From: Gracilaria vermiculophylla
Lineage: Eukaryota > Rhodophyta > Florideophyceae > Gracilariales > Gracilariaceae
DNA length: 64,000 nt
Reading direction: 5' to 3'
NCBI GenBank assembly: GCA_019155205.2
Contig: JAHNZQ020003147.1
Location: forward strand, 224,128-288,127
Shown here: piece after piece, positions 33,871 to 44,914 of the stretch
How positions within the stretch are numbered: position 1 is the stretch's first letter
Layout: every line of letters begins with the position of its first letter
The notes under the pieces: model-generated
The model's database searches: none
What the model was told of the DNA's origin: nothing
Seen by the model: the letters and a program-made list of their open reading frames with translations, nothing else
Position numbers and translations under genes: made by a program

Positions 33871-35427
33871 TCACCTTCGGGGGGTCAGGATGGCATCGGG
33901 AGACTCCGGTAATGGTTCACCGAGAGCGGTGATGAGGTTCTCAGTATCCCGTGGCGTCGTCGCGCCTAAGGGGGTCGGATGAAGAATCTCCGCGCGTTGT
34001 CCCTGAGGTGGGGTAGCGAGCGCTCCTGAGAGGCTGGGCGTTCGGACTTTCGTTACCCTATCACGGGAAACGACATCTCTGAGCCCGTTCACCTCAATGA
34101 CGACAGTGTCCCTAGAGGTGGTCAGGACTTTGTAGGGGCCTGAGGTGGTCGGCGCTAACTTGCACGTGACATCCGGCGGTTTGTCGGATGTTTCCCGGGT
34201 TTTGTCGAGGAAAACCTCGTAGCCTTCCTTCAGGTGAGGGTTTTCCATCACCTTCCGGTCGAAGTCCTGCTTGTATCTCCTCTGCGAGGCATTGAGTCTC
34301 TTCTTTGCGAGGGAGAGTGCGTTCTCATACCGCCTTAGGATAGAGCGTTTGGCTTGCGCCGCTGTTGGCGACTGTGGCCCATCCGCTGGGTGCGCCGTAG
34401 CGCGTGCCGCAATGACGGCACTTGGCGGGATGCGCGAGAGCACCAGATTGAAAAGAGCGGTCTCCTTGGAGCCGTGCACCTGCAGGTTGTATGCATACGT
34501 GAGGGGGCCCACATATGCGTCCCAATCCTTCTGGTGGTCCGCGACGTAGTGCTTCAACCTCGAGGCGATGGTCTTGTTGAACCTTTCCGCCTGTCCGTTT
34601 GTCTGGGGATGATAGGCAGTTGTAAATAACAGTTTCATCCCCAGTATTCCGGAGACGGCGCTGAAGAGCTTCGCCGCAAACTGGGGGCCATTGTCCGTAA
34701 GGAGGTTCAACGGTATCCCGTAGGGATAAACCCAATGCTCCAGAAAGGCGTCGGAAACCACTGCTGCAGTGGTGCTCCGGAGGGGGATGGCACGCGTGAT
34801 CTTGGAAAAACGATCCGTGATCACGAGGATAAATCGGTGCCCTTGCTCTGTCTTGGGGAGAGGACCCAAGATGTCCATGGCCAGAAACACCAACGGTCCT
34901 GAAGGTGGGAGCAGCGTGAGCGGAGTCCGGTGTTTCCGTATACTCCTCCTAGCGGCGGCGCAGGAATAGCAATCCGCCACCGTTCGGAAGGCGTGATTAG
35001 CCATGTTCGGCCAAAAGAACTCCCTCCGCTTGGTGAAATACATCCGAGATCCACCTAGGTGCCCGGCGAGTCGAGGATTATGCGAGAGATACAACATTCT
35101 CGCCCGTAGCTTCGTCGGGACCACCTTTTGGAGAGCTCCATCCAGGGAGGCGCAGCGTACAAGCACGCCGTCTCGGTCGACGCCGAATGATGATGTCAAA
35201 TTCCCCACAGTGGCGAGACACTTCTTGCAGTATGCATCCATACGCTGTTCCTTCAGAAACTCCGCTACGGTAATGGGGAGAACTTCTTTCTTCTCCTCAA
35301 CAAGAGCCATCACCTCAGGGAATCCGCTATACTTTCCTTCAGGTTCACTGCATTCCAAACACTCTCCATCGGATCCTTCTTTCCCGTCGGCGACTAGGAT
35401 AACCAGACACGGGATAGTGTCCTCCAA
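33871..35427 (-). CDS. Integrase module of element II (open)
   Basis: 518 codons open; the same frame continues upstream to the RNase H end, so this is the C-terminal part of Pol rather than a separate gene. Zinc-binding part: HNPRLAGH and CYSCAAAR. Catalytic DDE core: MDILGPLP, TDNGPQFAAK and TNGQAERFNKTI. The C-terminal GPYKVL resembles the GPY/F module of gypsy integrases. It inserts the cDNA copy into the genome. This is the best-preserved enzyme of the two elements. Confidence 0.9.
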   Translation of the reverse strand: MEDTIPCLVILVADGKEGSDGECLECSEPEGKYSGFPEVMALVEEKKEVLPITVAEFLKEQRMDAYCKKCLATVGNLTSSFGVDRDGVLVRCASLDGALQKVVPTKLRARMLYLSHNPRLAGHLGGSRMYFTKRREFFWPNMANHAFRTVADCYSCAAARRSIRKHRTPLTLLPPSGPLVFLAMDILGPLPKTEQGHRFILVITDRFSKITRAIPLRSTTAAVVSDAFLEHWVYPYGIPLNLLTDNGPQFAAKLFSAVSGILGMKLLFTTAYHPQTNGQAERFNKTIASRLKHYVADHQKDWDAYVGPLTYAYNLQVHGSKETALFNLVLSRIPPSAVIAARATAHPADGPQSPTAAQAKRSILRRYENALSLAKKRLNASQRRYKQDFDRKVMENPHLKEGYEVFLDKTRETSDKPPDVTCKLAPTTSGPYKVLTTSRDTVVIEVNGLRDVVSRDRVTKVRTPSLSGALATPPQGQRAEILHPTPLGATTPRDTENLITALGEPLPESPDAILTPRR

Positions 35428-35538
35428 AGGTTTTTTGTCCTCCCCCTCGGTGGAGATTCGCGAGAGCGCGTCCGCTGCCTGGTGTTTAATGCTAGGGCGG
35501 TGGACGATGTCAAACTCGAACTCCAGGAGGCGTACCCT

Positions 35539-37658
35539 TCACCTTTCCAGGCGACCAGAAGCACCCGCCAAGGACAGTGTCCACTTCAGTAGTGCGTGGT
35601 CCGTCCTCAAGATGAAACAGGAGCCTTTCAGGTACGGGCGTACAAGCAAAACCACCCACACGATGGCAAGACATTCGCGCTCCGAGGTGGAGTAGTTCCG
35701 TTCCGTAATTGTGAGGCTGCGACTCCAATACCCGATGGGTTGAAGTCCACCTTCCGGTTGCTCCTGTAGGAGGGCACATCCGACCTGGTATTTACAGGCC
35801 TCAGTGTCCAGCATCATTCGACCGTGCTGCTTCGGAAGTACCAAGATCGGTGGTTCTATTAGCCTCCTCTTCAGGGTGTCGAAGGATTCAAACTCCTCGT
35901 CCGTCAAGATAGCCAATTGCGTCGGCTTGTCCTTCTCCAAGAGGCGATTTAACGGCGCCGCAATACGGCAGAAATTCGGTGCAAACCTATGGAAGACGTT
36001 ACACAACCATAAGAAAGGGCGGAGCTCCGTCTGGTTTGTGGGAGGGCGAGCTTCCTTGATGGCGTCCTGAGTTTTCCTGGAAACCTGTAGGCGGCTCGGG
36101 AGCACAACCTGCCCCAGGTAGTCCACCGATGCCTTGAAAAAGAAACATTTCTTCAGCTTCAAGGTGAGTCCAGCATCCTTTAGGAGTTGGAGCACGTGCT
36201 TCACATAAATGAAGTGCTCCTCCACGCTGCGGGAGTATATGATGACGTCATCGATATACACCAAGGCGTACTGCCACTTCACTTTTTACAGGATAATGTC
36301 CACCACTCGTTGGAACGTAGTGGGTGCATTCTTCAATCCAAATGGCATCCTTAGGAATCTGAAGATCCCGCAATGCGAGGTAAACGTTGTTTTATCCTTA
36401 TCGCAGTCGTCCATCTCAATCTGCCAGTAGCCGCTGTTGGCATCCAGCGTGGAGAAAACGGACGCATCGCCTAGGGAGTGAATACACTCATCCATACGGG
36501 GTATCGGGTACAAATCGCGTACCGTCACCTCGTTAAGGCGCCTGTAGTCAATACAGAACCTTAGGGAGCCATTTTTTTCTTGGAAAAAATCACCGAGGAG
36601 GCCCATTCGGAAGTGAAAAGCTCGATAACGCCCTTTTCCAGCATACAATGGACCTCATCGCGTTCAAAATCGCGCGCATTGGGTCCGGCCCTCCTCGGAA
36701 GTTGATGTACCGGTTTTGCATTCGGTGTGAGATGGATCCTGTGCTTGGCCAGGCTGACCTGACCCAGGCGACCAGACCACATGTCCTCATAGACGGATAG
36801 CATCTCCACTATCATATGGCGATACCCTTCGAAATCATCGTCAATTTGAAGCTTCTCCTGCCAGGTAGCAGGATTCTCTTCCTTTAAAGCCTTTGAAGTC
36901 GCTTCCACCTCCATGGTGGCGATTGCATCGCGGTCCGCAAGGTATTCCGATCGAGGAAGGTGAGCCAGTCCTGCAGGGGCGGGTAGTGCCAGTCCGACGA
37001 CAATTCCTTTCTGGAGCCGTAACGGCGACTCCTTGAGGTTGGCGAGCACAACCCTGAAGGGAATGTTCGGTACTATTTCCATAACACCGTTCGTCATCAT
37101 GGAGTGCTGCTTCGTCGTCAGGTGTGGGCTCCCCTGTAGGATTGAAAGGCCAGATGCAGAGGTCTGCACCCAAACTTCGGCCTGACTCCTCGCGGGTATT
37201 TCCATGCTCTTCACCACGCGGAGCTTATTCGACTGCGTCTCCGTTAGAAGATTACCCACATGACGCGCGTTGGCGTCCGGTCCTGGAAATGCGGACACAA
37301 TACCTACAAAGGTGGCGTCGTCAAACGTCACCTTCCGCAGGCGTGGGAAGATTGCACGTACATACCGATCCACAAAGGAAGTGCCCAATATGCACTGTGC
37401 GGCCAAGTTGGTCGCCACGAGGAACCACACTTTCACCAGTAAGGAGCCCAACCGGAGGTACAAGGGGATTGCGCCGAGGATGTTCAATGCTCGACGCGAC
37501 GCATCACGCACCGTAGGGAGCTTGCCAATCCTCAAGGAGCCGAGAGCAGACCGCGGGAGCACGTCGGCGTGCACAAAATGGGGGCCAGCTCCGGTATCGA
37601 GGACAGCGCGCACCGTGGTGGAGGCGAGCGGGGAACATCGTATAGAGGCGAATACCAT
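35539..37658 (-). pseudogene. Protease, reverse transcriptase and RNase H of element II
   Basis: Protease active site AVLDTGAGPHFVH and ILGTSFVDRY near the start. A frameshift around 36600 precedes RT (FCIDYRRLNEVTVRD, DANSGYWQIEMDD, VYIDDVIIYSRS). A TAA lies between DIIL and KWQYAL at about 36285, where element I has TCA. RNase H shows TEACKYQVGCALL, TSERECLAIVW and RTDHALLKW. A TGA at 35539-35541 separates it from the integrase part in the same frame. Confidence 0.88.
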
Positions 37659-38202
37659 GTAATTCTCACGGCGGAGTGGGCAAACAAAATCCGCAAAGGT
37701 GTCAAAGGGTCGAACGGGATTGGGGGGCCCGCCGATTCTGCGTCGATGGAGCAGACGGCCTCTCTTTCTTTCCTAAAGGCGACCCCCGTGGAGCTGCGGC
37801 ACGATGTTAAAGAGCCACGCGGAGCCTCTTCGCGTGGCTCTGAGGGTTTTCCTGGTTGGAGAAGGGCTGAGTTCCAGTCGAGGATGGCGTCTGCGGTTGT
37901 GGATCGCGATGCGACGTGTTCCCTTGAGGTGCAACCGGCTTGGGCATTGGCACCTGCGTTGTGGGTGCAAGTGACAGTGGGAGAGGCTGCACTCCCGGTG
38001 GAGCACGATAACCGTAGTTTCCTTGAGGGGAGCGGATGCCGCGATACGCGGTTCGATAACTTCCGCTCTCCGTTGGTGTGTCCTTCAGTTCATGGAAGTT
38101 TTTCTACAGTTCCTGCAGTATGGCAGCCCTCATTGCCGGGGTGAGAGTCGTACAGTGTACGGGCTCTCGTGACAAGCAAATCCTGCAAAGCGGTGGGTAG
38201 CC

Positions 38203-40130
38203 TCAAGGGATCGCAAATCGGACGCTACTGTAAGATCCTGCCGAGGCGTACGAAGTGGGAGACGAGGGTGTCCTCGTCCTAGACGGTGCTACCTGAGAGG
38301 AGGCGTATGTGAGGGGGGCCTCTTGCTCTCCTACGAGCGTGAGCTTGGCGACCTCCTCCAAGGTGCTGGAGTCCAACGTCAGGGCGGATGCCTGACGGAT
38401 CCTTGAGGCCGCCGGTCTGTCCGAAAGTGGAGTGTGGCTACGACGAGCGGCACGGTGGGTATCCCCATAGGATTCCGCGAAATGCGCTAGCTTCGTATAG
38501 GTGGTCTTTTGGTGCGTTGCCAGGTGATTACGCACCCTCGCGCGTATCGAAGGAAGGAGTCCCTCGACAAACAACGACTTCAACCGCCGTTCGGGGTAGA
38601 CGTTCCCACACCGTAGGGCCTTCGTCCACAATTTCTTTGAGAACTCCGTCTCGGTCATTCCCGTGTTTTGCCTGTAGGAGGCCACTTCAGCATCAGCATC
38701 GGCTATCACCTCGTCCGTGGCGTACCTTTTAGGAGGAAATTGACTACCTCCGGGTACGTCGTCAAGATCTCCGTTCCAGAATAATCCACAATGGTGCCCT
38801 CCCACGTGAGGCGTGGCTGCACCAGCGAGTGTGCTTGGCCTGTGAGGTAGAACTGAAAGCATCATACGGCAGCACCTTCATGGCCACCATTGGTGTTACA
38901 CGCTGAACGGACGCGCGTAAGAAAATTCAACACCGAGATGGGGTCTCCGCCTGAGAAGGAGTGCTTCTTCATTTGAATATCCATGCGGCGCTGGATCTTC
39001 GTGAGTCGTTTAGCGACCAACGCGTCGTTAAGAGTGGAGCGATCATTCAGCCTGTAGGTGTCATAATCCACCACTTCTGAGAAGAGGTTGTTAAGCGGGA
39101 CGACATTCCTGGCCCTTCTGCTCTTCTTCTTGGGAGGTATAATGTCCTCCGAGCTGGAGCTGTCCACGGATTCGGAGTCTGAGCTTCTCTCCGAATCGGT
39201 GTCTCACTTTCTTCTTTTCTCCCTCCGTTTCTTTCGGCGTCTTTCCTTGAGGTGGTCTGCGTTACTGACGATACCACCGTTATTGCGATCCACCCGAGAA
39301 GTATCCTGTTCTTCTCTCCTTAGGTGAATTTCTTCGCAACCGGTATCCTGTCCTCCTCCGCGGAGCGTCAGGTCCGGACGGTGCATAGCAAGATTCCTGA
39401 GGTGGTCCCGTTTCCCTACGGCAGTATCCTTTCCTTCTCTGGCGTAGGGGGTGGCAGTATCCTGTCTTTCTGTGCCCGGGGTCACCTTAGGTGTTGATAG
39501 AGGGAACCTCTCCTGTACGGAAGAATAAATTTGAAACGCCGCTGCGGGGAGCAGCTGCGCGATTTGGGAGCGAACCTCCGCACGGATAACATCTGATATC
39601 ACCTCAAGGAAGGGATCGGAATCCAGCAAAGCATCCACGGCACGGTGAGCGCTCTCCGTTGCGATTTACTCCACAACGACGTGGCGGCGCGCTCCGAAAT
39701 GGGCTTCAACACCTGCAGGTATTCTTTCGACCAGCTCTTGGGAGAGCCAATCCGTAAGGTGCGGGGCCAGCGACTCCAGGAGGGAGTTAGACTCCGGGTG
39801 TTCACGTCCCTGCAGCTTCTGAGGCGGCGGCTGCGATGCCGTGTGCGGTTCTTCAACCTCCACATCGGCATTCTCCAGAGGTGCCGCGGGGGATTGCGCT
39901 CGCCTCCGATCATACATTCTCCTGAGGCGATTCCTGAAACACTCCATAGAGAAGCCAGGATTCTGAAGGAGACTTTCAGGGTCCTCCAGTGTGGCGGCCA
40001 TCTCCTGGGGAGTGCTGCGCGTGCTGCGCCCACCGACGGAGTCGGTTGCTTGAGGATCCTGTAGGGGGGTTTTCTTTTGGGGGTTCTGAGGGGTCCATAG
40101 AGGAGTAGGTCGGGGGTGATTTTCTTCCAC
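38203..40130 (-). pseudogene. Gag region of element II
   Basis: Starts at ATG 40130 (MEENHPRP). Compared with element I the frame is broken by TAA after VVVE (near 39666), by a CGA-to-TGA change near 39204, by a TGG-to-TGA change near 38862, and by a frameshift near 38740. The capsid-like block TEFSKKLWTKALRCG / SLFVEGLLPSIRARV is intact. No CCHC zinc knuckle is seen. Confidence 0.75.
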
Positions 40131-40240
40131 TTCCGAATCACCTTAAGGAAGAATTCTACTGTTGGGGTTCGGTCGTTGCAAACTAGTAACACGGTTCTGC
40201 TGAGACTTGTGCGAATCCTTTAGGAACTGTGACCTTCTAA

Positions 40241-40252
40241 GTCGGGAGACCA
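40241..40252 (-). other. Primer-binding site of element II
   Basis: On the reverse strand TGGTCTCCCGAC begins two bases after the 5' LTR end. It would pair with a tRNA ending GTCGGGAGACCA. I cannot assign that tRNA. Confidence 0.6.
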
Positions 40253-40254
40253 GT

Positions 40255-40808
40255 TGTGGTACTGTCAGCCCTCCTCTCGAGGTAGTAAAGCACAACGTCC
40301 GTTAGGAGTTTTTGTTGACTCCAAAGGCGCGTGTTCCTAAAGGTGGTCTCCGGTATCCGCTGTCGCGAGCCGGGGGAATTCTTAAAGGGGATCCGCAAAC
40401 ACCAAGTAGAGGGGGAGGTTCACTGGGCGGATAATGCTCCTACAGGCACTGCTACGATGCGACCTAGGGATCGGCGGCTGAAAAACCGGAGTTTATCGAC
40501 GAGAGATTCCAAGCGGAAAAGTAGATGGAGACTCAAAGGTGCTTGTCTTTACTTTCCCAGAGGTGAACCTCAACCGACAGATTAAGTATCAGGCCGGGAG
40601 CTCGCCTCGGCAGGTCTCACTACTGTACTAACTACCTGGATAGATTAACTAAAATAAATAATAATTCTACCGTCCCTTAAGGATACTGTAGCGCATGCGG
40701 GCGAAATTCTGCACCAGTTGGCCCAGCAAATAAAACACGAGGCCTCTTTAGGAATATTATACCATAAGACCACACCACCATTTTTCTCTTAGGATCCACT
40801 GTACTTCA
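40255..40808 (-). repeat. 5' LTR of element II
   Basis: On the plus strand it reads TGTGGTACTG to GTACTTCA, very similar to 30291-30843. Confidence 0.85.
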
Positions 40809-41611
40809 ATTTCGGTTCGTTCATCACCCTGTGGTTCTACTAGCATTAGTGCATCGAATTCTGTCACTGCTAATATAGGCGCATTCACCGCGCTTGTTGC
40901 CTCAAAACCTCAGTAGTTGTGCTACCACGTATGTCTCAGGGGTTTTGCTCCCACCTTTTAGGTTGAACCTACTTGGCACTCCCTAGCTACGCGTCCACAC
41001 GAACACCCTTCGGTTTGTAGCCGCTCCGGTTGTGCCACACGAAATAATTGCTATCCATGTGGTTCCAGTACGCAACAACGCGTCATATCTATTTTGACGG
41101 GAGCCGCTGGCCCACAGAAAGTTTCAGGAACAGAGTGAAAATTGAAAAGCGACCAGAGGAGTGAGACATAAAAGTAGAGTAAGAATGGGAGAGGTCGCCC
41201 AACGGCGGTGCTACGACTGCGGTGGAGTAGTGAAGGAGATGGGGTTCGAGTTAAAGCAGATTGGGCTCGGTGGGAGGTATCCACTGAGCAGAAAGAGCGG
41301 AAGGTAAAAGATTGATCAAGGGGGACGATAGCGCTGGGAAGCGCGTGATGTGCCGGATGGAGGTTGCTATCAGCGTTCAGCTGAAGCTAGAGTACCACAA
41401 CTGGCCATTAAACTTGCAAGACCTCCAGTTTGGAGGGGGTCGCGAGTTTTTCTTAACTGGCTATGTAGAAAAATTGATTGATGAAAACTATCAATATCAA
41501 TAGCCTGTTAGTGTCCAAATTTTTGTATTTGCGGCTCCATTTTTTTTTTTTGTTGAACTGTTACACCGTTTTTTCCAGCAATGCATTGCATGCAGCAGTG
41601 TTCGTTTTTTA
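40809..41611. other. Intergenic region between element II and the TIR element
   Basis: About 800 bp with no convincing gene; short open frames (41051-41284 minus, 41312-41503 plus) have no recognisable motif. Confidence 0.5.
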
Positions 41612-42254
41612 CGGTTCGCGACACCATCGAGGGTGAAAAAAAACTTCACCTATGCCTTATCATATTATGATAGAGCATACAAAAACACGTCTTTAGAGCT
41701 CTCATACACGTTTTCCGCAATTCATTTGGCAAAGTTATGATAATAAAGGTGTTTCGGTACTATATGGTACGAAAAATGCATTCTAATCACTCTGCTCCGA
41801 TAGATCGCTGCTGTTTTCGTCACTACCTTCATCGATANNNNNNNNNNNNNNNNNNNNNNNNNNNNNNNNNNNNNNNNNNNNNNNNNNNNNNNNNNNNNNN
41901 NNNNNNNNNNNNNNNNNNNNNNNNNNNNNNNNNNNNNCTTTTTCTTCACATATTCCTTCACTCGAGCCATTTCTACCTCATCCACAATCTTCATTTTCTT
42001 TTTCGGGGTCTGTATGGTACTTTCCGCAGCATTTGGATTCATATTGGAGTCATTACGGCCTTTTGTTCGGCTACTTCTTCGAAGAACTGGAGACGTTAGA
42101 GGTTGTATCTCGTCAACCATTTGACGGACCAAAAAAAGAAAAACACCTTTGAAACCGGATTGACGATTTCTATTATTGGTCCAAATTACAGAGTTTTAGC
42201 GAATCAACAACAGTTTCAAAAAATCCAAAACACCCTCGATGGTGTCGCGAACTG
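41612..42254. mobile_element. Short TIR DNA transposon with TTA target duplication, containing an N gap
   Basis: The left end 41612-41635 and the reverse complement of 42231-42254 agree at 23 of 24 bases (start CGGTTCGCGACACC versus CAGTTCGCGACACC). TTA flanks both ends (41609-41611 and 42255-42257), as in the PIF/Harbinger superfamily, though TIR plus TSD alone do not prove it. Inside, the reverse strand has a lysine-rich frame on both sides of the gap (TPKKKMKIVDEVEMARVKE), not recognised. True length is unknown because of the gap. Confidence 0.7.
41838..41937. other. Assembly gap of 100 N
   Basis: Exactly 100 N inside the TIR element, probably a placeholder of unknown length. Confidence 0.95.
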
Positions 42255-42548
42255 TTATCTCTTATCGTGCTGCACTGTTGTTTCTATAAAAAGTCAACCT
42301 GGTTGACTGTATTGGTTTATTTTGGGGGTGGTCTAATGAGAATCATTAGTACTAGAATGAAACAAGTATCGTCATTGTTCCAGCTTCATGGAACAAAAAA
42401 ATGGGGCTCACATGAGACCAAATGATGTTATATGAGGCCAATTCTCGATGCAATATAAAAACAACTAAGAGGGCTGTTCTGATCTTGTATCATGGATCCC
42501 ACAGGGTTAAAGGTAGCTACGATCCATAGTACCGATGGAACCTGATGA

Positions 42549-44011
42549 TCACGCATGATTACGCACACTTTGCGTGAGCTTCAAATATGTGCTGTCTTGT
42601 ACAACAGTTATAGTTTGTAGAGTGAAGGAAGCCAAACCGTTCGGAATGCGACGAATACACCCCCACTCTTTCAACAAACGATAATCGCAGAGATAAAAAA
42701 GATCACGCTTTGCAGAGATTTCGGTTCCAATGCGAGACATGTGTTTCAAAAATTGTGCAGAACCCGTAAAAGGTCTCAATGGGTCATGCAAATTTCGGCT
42801 TGGCAGCACCATGGCAGTTGACGCCTTCGGTTCCTGAAATGGACAGAGACGACTTCTTCTGTTGGAGCTTGGCCAAGGAATATTGATCTGCTGCTTGCCG
42901 AGCGAGCCTAATCAGGAAACACGTCACTCCCCCTCCTTGCAATCGATTGAGACGAGTTAAGAGAAGCAGAGCAGCAGCTTGATCAGCAGATTGCACAGTT
43001 GCTCCCTCACCCTCACTCACTTGACGCCCAAAGAGCTTGATAGCTCTGGTGAAGATTCTCTGTTCCTTATCGAAGTGTTTGGTAACATATGTAAGTTGAG
43101 TTCCCATACTCGGCGCAGGAAGCCCCATCTTAACGAGATATTCCTGCAAGTATCGTTTCTGACAAGCATTGGTAGACGAATGATGAAGTCGCTTTTTCCA
43201 CAGAGGCATTATCTGGGAAGAATAAAATTTAAATGCGACGTCGTAACCACCATCCAAGAATAAAGCGCCGAGCAAGGCCTTTCGAAAGCGGCCACAGTTT
43301 CACCGGAAGTTAAGGTATGCGAATGACTGGTCAGCGCGCAAAATATACGGTGGAGAAGAGGAATAGAACTCCGAAACGAACCTCAAAAGAATCACCATAG
43401 CGCGAACCGTCTTTGCCACGCAACGTATTGTTCTCCAACAGGAACGAATTCAGTCCAAGAGCACTACATTTGAGATATGGTTAGTATCATATGGTAATAG
43501 ACCTGTTTGCTTTCAGAAATAAACCAAAGCAGACGAGGGGCTTGACGTACAAACTGTGCTCTTTTGCAGACTGTCTCGACACCATGGTTTGAGAAATGGG
43601 GCTCAGCTTTCCTTCCGAAGCATTTGGGTCCCTGTCGAACAACGATTGAACGACGACAAGGCCAAACACCCGGTCACCCAGCAGTTCGAGGCGTTCGTTG
43701 TTGCGATTAATCTGAATTTGGTTGCCCGCTTGCTCGTAGAAAGCACTGGTAGACATGGACGCATTCACAACGGAACGATGGGTGAGTGCCTCTGCCAGCA
43801 GGGCGCGGTTGCCGAACTTGTGTTGAAGTATCTTTTCAACTTTGTGCAATTGCGACTCGGACAGAACATATTTGTCAGGCTCGCGATGCTTTGCAGCGGT
43901 CGTCTTGTGCCGAACGCAGCGTGGGGAGCTGAAAGCGGTTGACGCAGCTTCCGCATAGCAAAACCGTCGCCATAGTAGGTGTGAAGACGCTACGAATGCT
44001 CGAACAAGCAT
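42549..44011 (-). CDS. Ribonuclease III with dsRNA-binding domain, likely organelle-targeted
   Basis: Best model has four exons: 44011-43551, 43463-43382, 43278-42928 and 42833-42549, giving 392 aa with every junction in frame. Introns are 87 nt (GTACGT, TACTAAC branch), 103 nt (GTTCGT) and 94 nt (GTGACG, ending TTTCAG). The last intron is less certain; unspliced, the protein ends at 42784 (345 aa). RNase III cleaves double-stranded RNA in rRNA and precursor processing. Residues 1-42 are basic and Ala/Ser-rich, like a transit peptide. The nuclease domain has ALTHRS, NERLELLGD (Glu106, Glu109, Asp113) and GDSFEALLGALFLDGG (Asp178, Glu181), so the metal-binding residues are kept, unlike inactive mL44-type ribosomal relatives. 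A divergent dsRBD follows (QKRYLQEYLVKMGLPAP ... GEGATVQSADQAAA). Site of action in mitochondrion or plastid is inferred. Confidence 0.82.
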
Positions 44012-44389
44012 GGCTTACTGATTTAGACCTGAACGCTTGTGCACTCTATGGGGGTATCTGAGTATTGCTGCATGGCGGCGAGTGGAAAATGTTCATATTT
44101 TCGGATATACGGTTCACGAGTCAACGGTGATGATGCTGTGTGCAGTGTGCAGACTACATTGCTACACTGCGATTGAAAATCGAATACGTCGATCTCGATT
44201 TGGTCCCTGGGGAGACCCTTTTGTCCAGAGAAAGAACGGTCCCGCAAGCTTTTATTCACTGTGATGACTTTCAAATTTTCTGCTCTAGGCGCTCCACGGA
44301 GTATTTTGCACGAGGTAAGCTTCAGCACCTTATCAAGGTTGTGAAGCAAAATGGTACGGTAGCTCTAGGGTTCCTGTGAACACGTGAAA
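44012..44389. other. Gap between RNase III and GNAT genes
   Basis: 378 bases between two genes on the same strand. It holds the leader of the RNase III gene and the 3' end region of the GNAT gene. The frame at 44023-44349 (minus) shows no motif. Confidence 0.5.
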
Positions 44390-44914
44390 TCAATCACGCT
44401 TCAGAACATCCTTGTCCTCTGGGTGCCGCTCCATGTACGCTGCCACATACGAGCAAGTTGGAATTATTTTATGTTCGTTCTCTCTGACGTAGGCGACGGC
44501 ATGTTTCACAAGCTTTCCCGCAATCCCCTTTCCCCGCAGAGACGGCGGCGTGTACGTGTGGTGAATATTATAGACGGTTTTGTCTTCAGACAGCACGTAT
44601 GATAGAAAAGCAGGTTCATCGATATCTGCGTACTTGATGATAAAACGGCATTGCTCTGGTTCATGGATCACTTCGTTGGCCATTTTTGGCAGACGGGTGC
44701 TTGTTGATCCAGAAATTGGGCGGAACTCCCGAAAGATTCGTTGAACCTTACCCTGTGTTCGAGGAATCCGAGCGACGGCGTTTGGGCTCGTGATCCTAAG
44801 CTTCTGAAAATTTTTACTCGCATTTCTCGCTTCAGTGCAGCGGGCGGCATATTGTGGGGATGACCTCGGCGGAATAGAAACTCGAGCAAACGACAGGACG
44901 AACTTACTCGGCAT
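44390..44914 (-). CDS. GNAT-fold acetyltransferase, NATD1/YidJ-like (Acetyltransf_CG family)
   Basis: 174 aa from ATG at 44914, one exon. The last about 97 residues form the compact domain of the NATD1-like group: CRFIIKYADIDEPAFLSYVL, the acetyl-CoA loop SLRGKGIAGKLVKHAVAYVR, and the closing PTCSYVAAYMERHPEDKDVL. These small proteins are predicted N-acetyltransferases; their substrates are poorly known. The 77 residues before the internal ATG at 44683 are rich in Arg, Ser and Pro and poor in acids, suggesting an organelle presequence; starting at 44683 would give a plain 97-aa protein. The gene lies 378 bases upstream of the RNase III gene on the same strand. Confidence 0.85.
   Translation of the reverse strand: MPSKFVLSFARVSIPPRSSPQYAARCTEARNASKNFQKLRITSPNAVARIPRTQGKVQRIFREFRPISGSTSTRLPKMANEVIHEPEQCRFIIKYADIDEPAFLSYVLSEDKTVYNIHHTYTPPSLRGKGIAGKLVKHAVAYVRENEHKIIPTCSYVAAYMERHPEDKDVLKRD

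Larger units (their letters stand above)
30291..40808 (-). mobile_element. Ty3/gypsy LTR retrotransposon, element II
   Basis: 10.5 kb, sense strand is minus. LTRs of 553 bp (30291-30843) and 554 bp (40255-40808) flank PBS, gag, protease-RT-RNase H, integrase and an antisense ORF on the plus strand. Flanks attac and atttc agree at four of five bases, as expected for an aged 5-bp target duplication. The integrase module is open; gag and RT carry nonsense codons. Confidence 0.9.

Noticed and set aside
43282..43320. A coding-looking stretch (TSGETVAAFE) before the third RNase III exon, suggesting a frameshift
   Set aside because: Splicing at the AG right before GCC at 43278 gives GDSFEALLGALFLDGG in frame, so no frameshift is needed and the stretch is intronic.
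44023..44349. 108-codon reverse frame between RNase III and GNAT genes
   Set aside because: No motif, and it fills a normal inter-gene gap.
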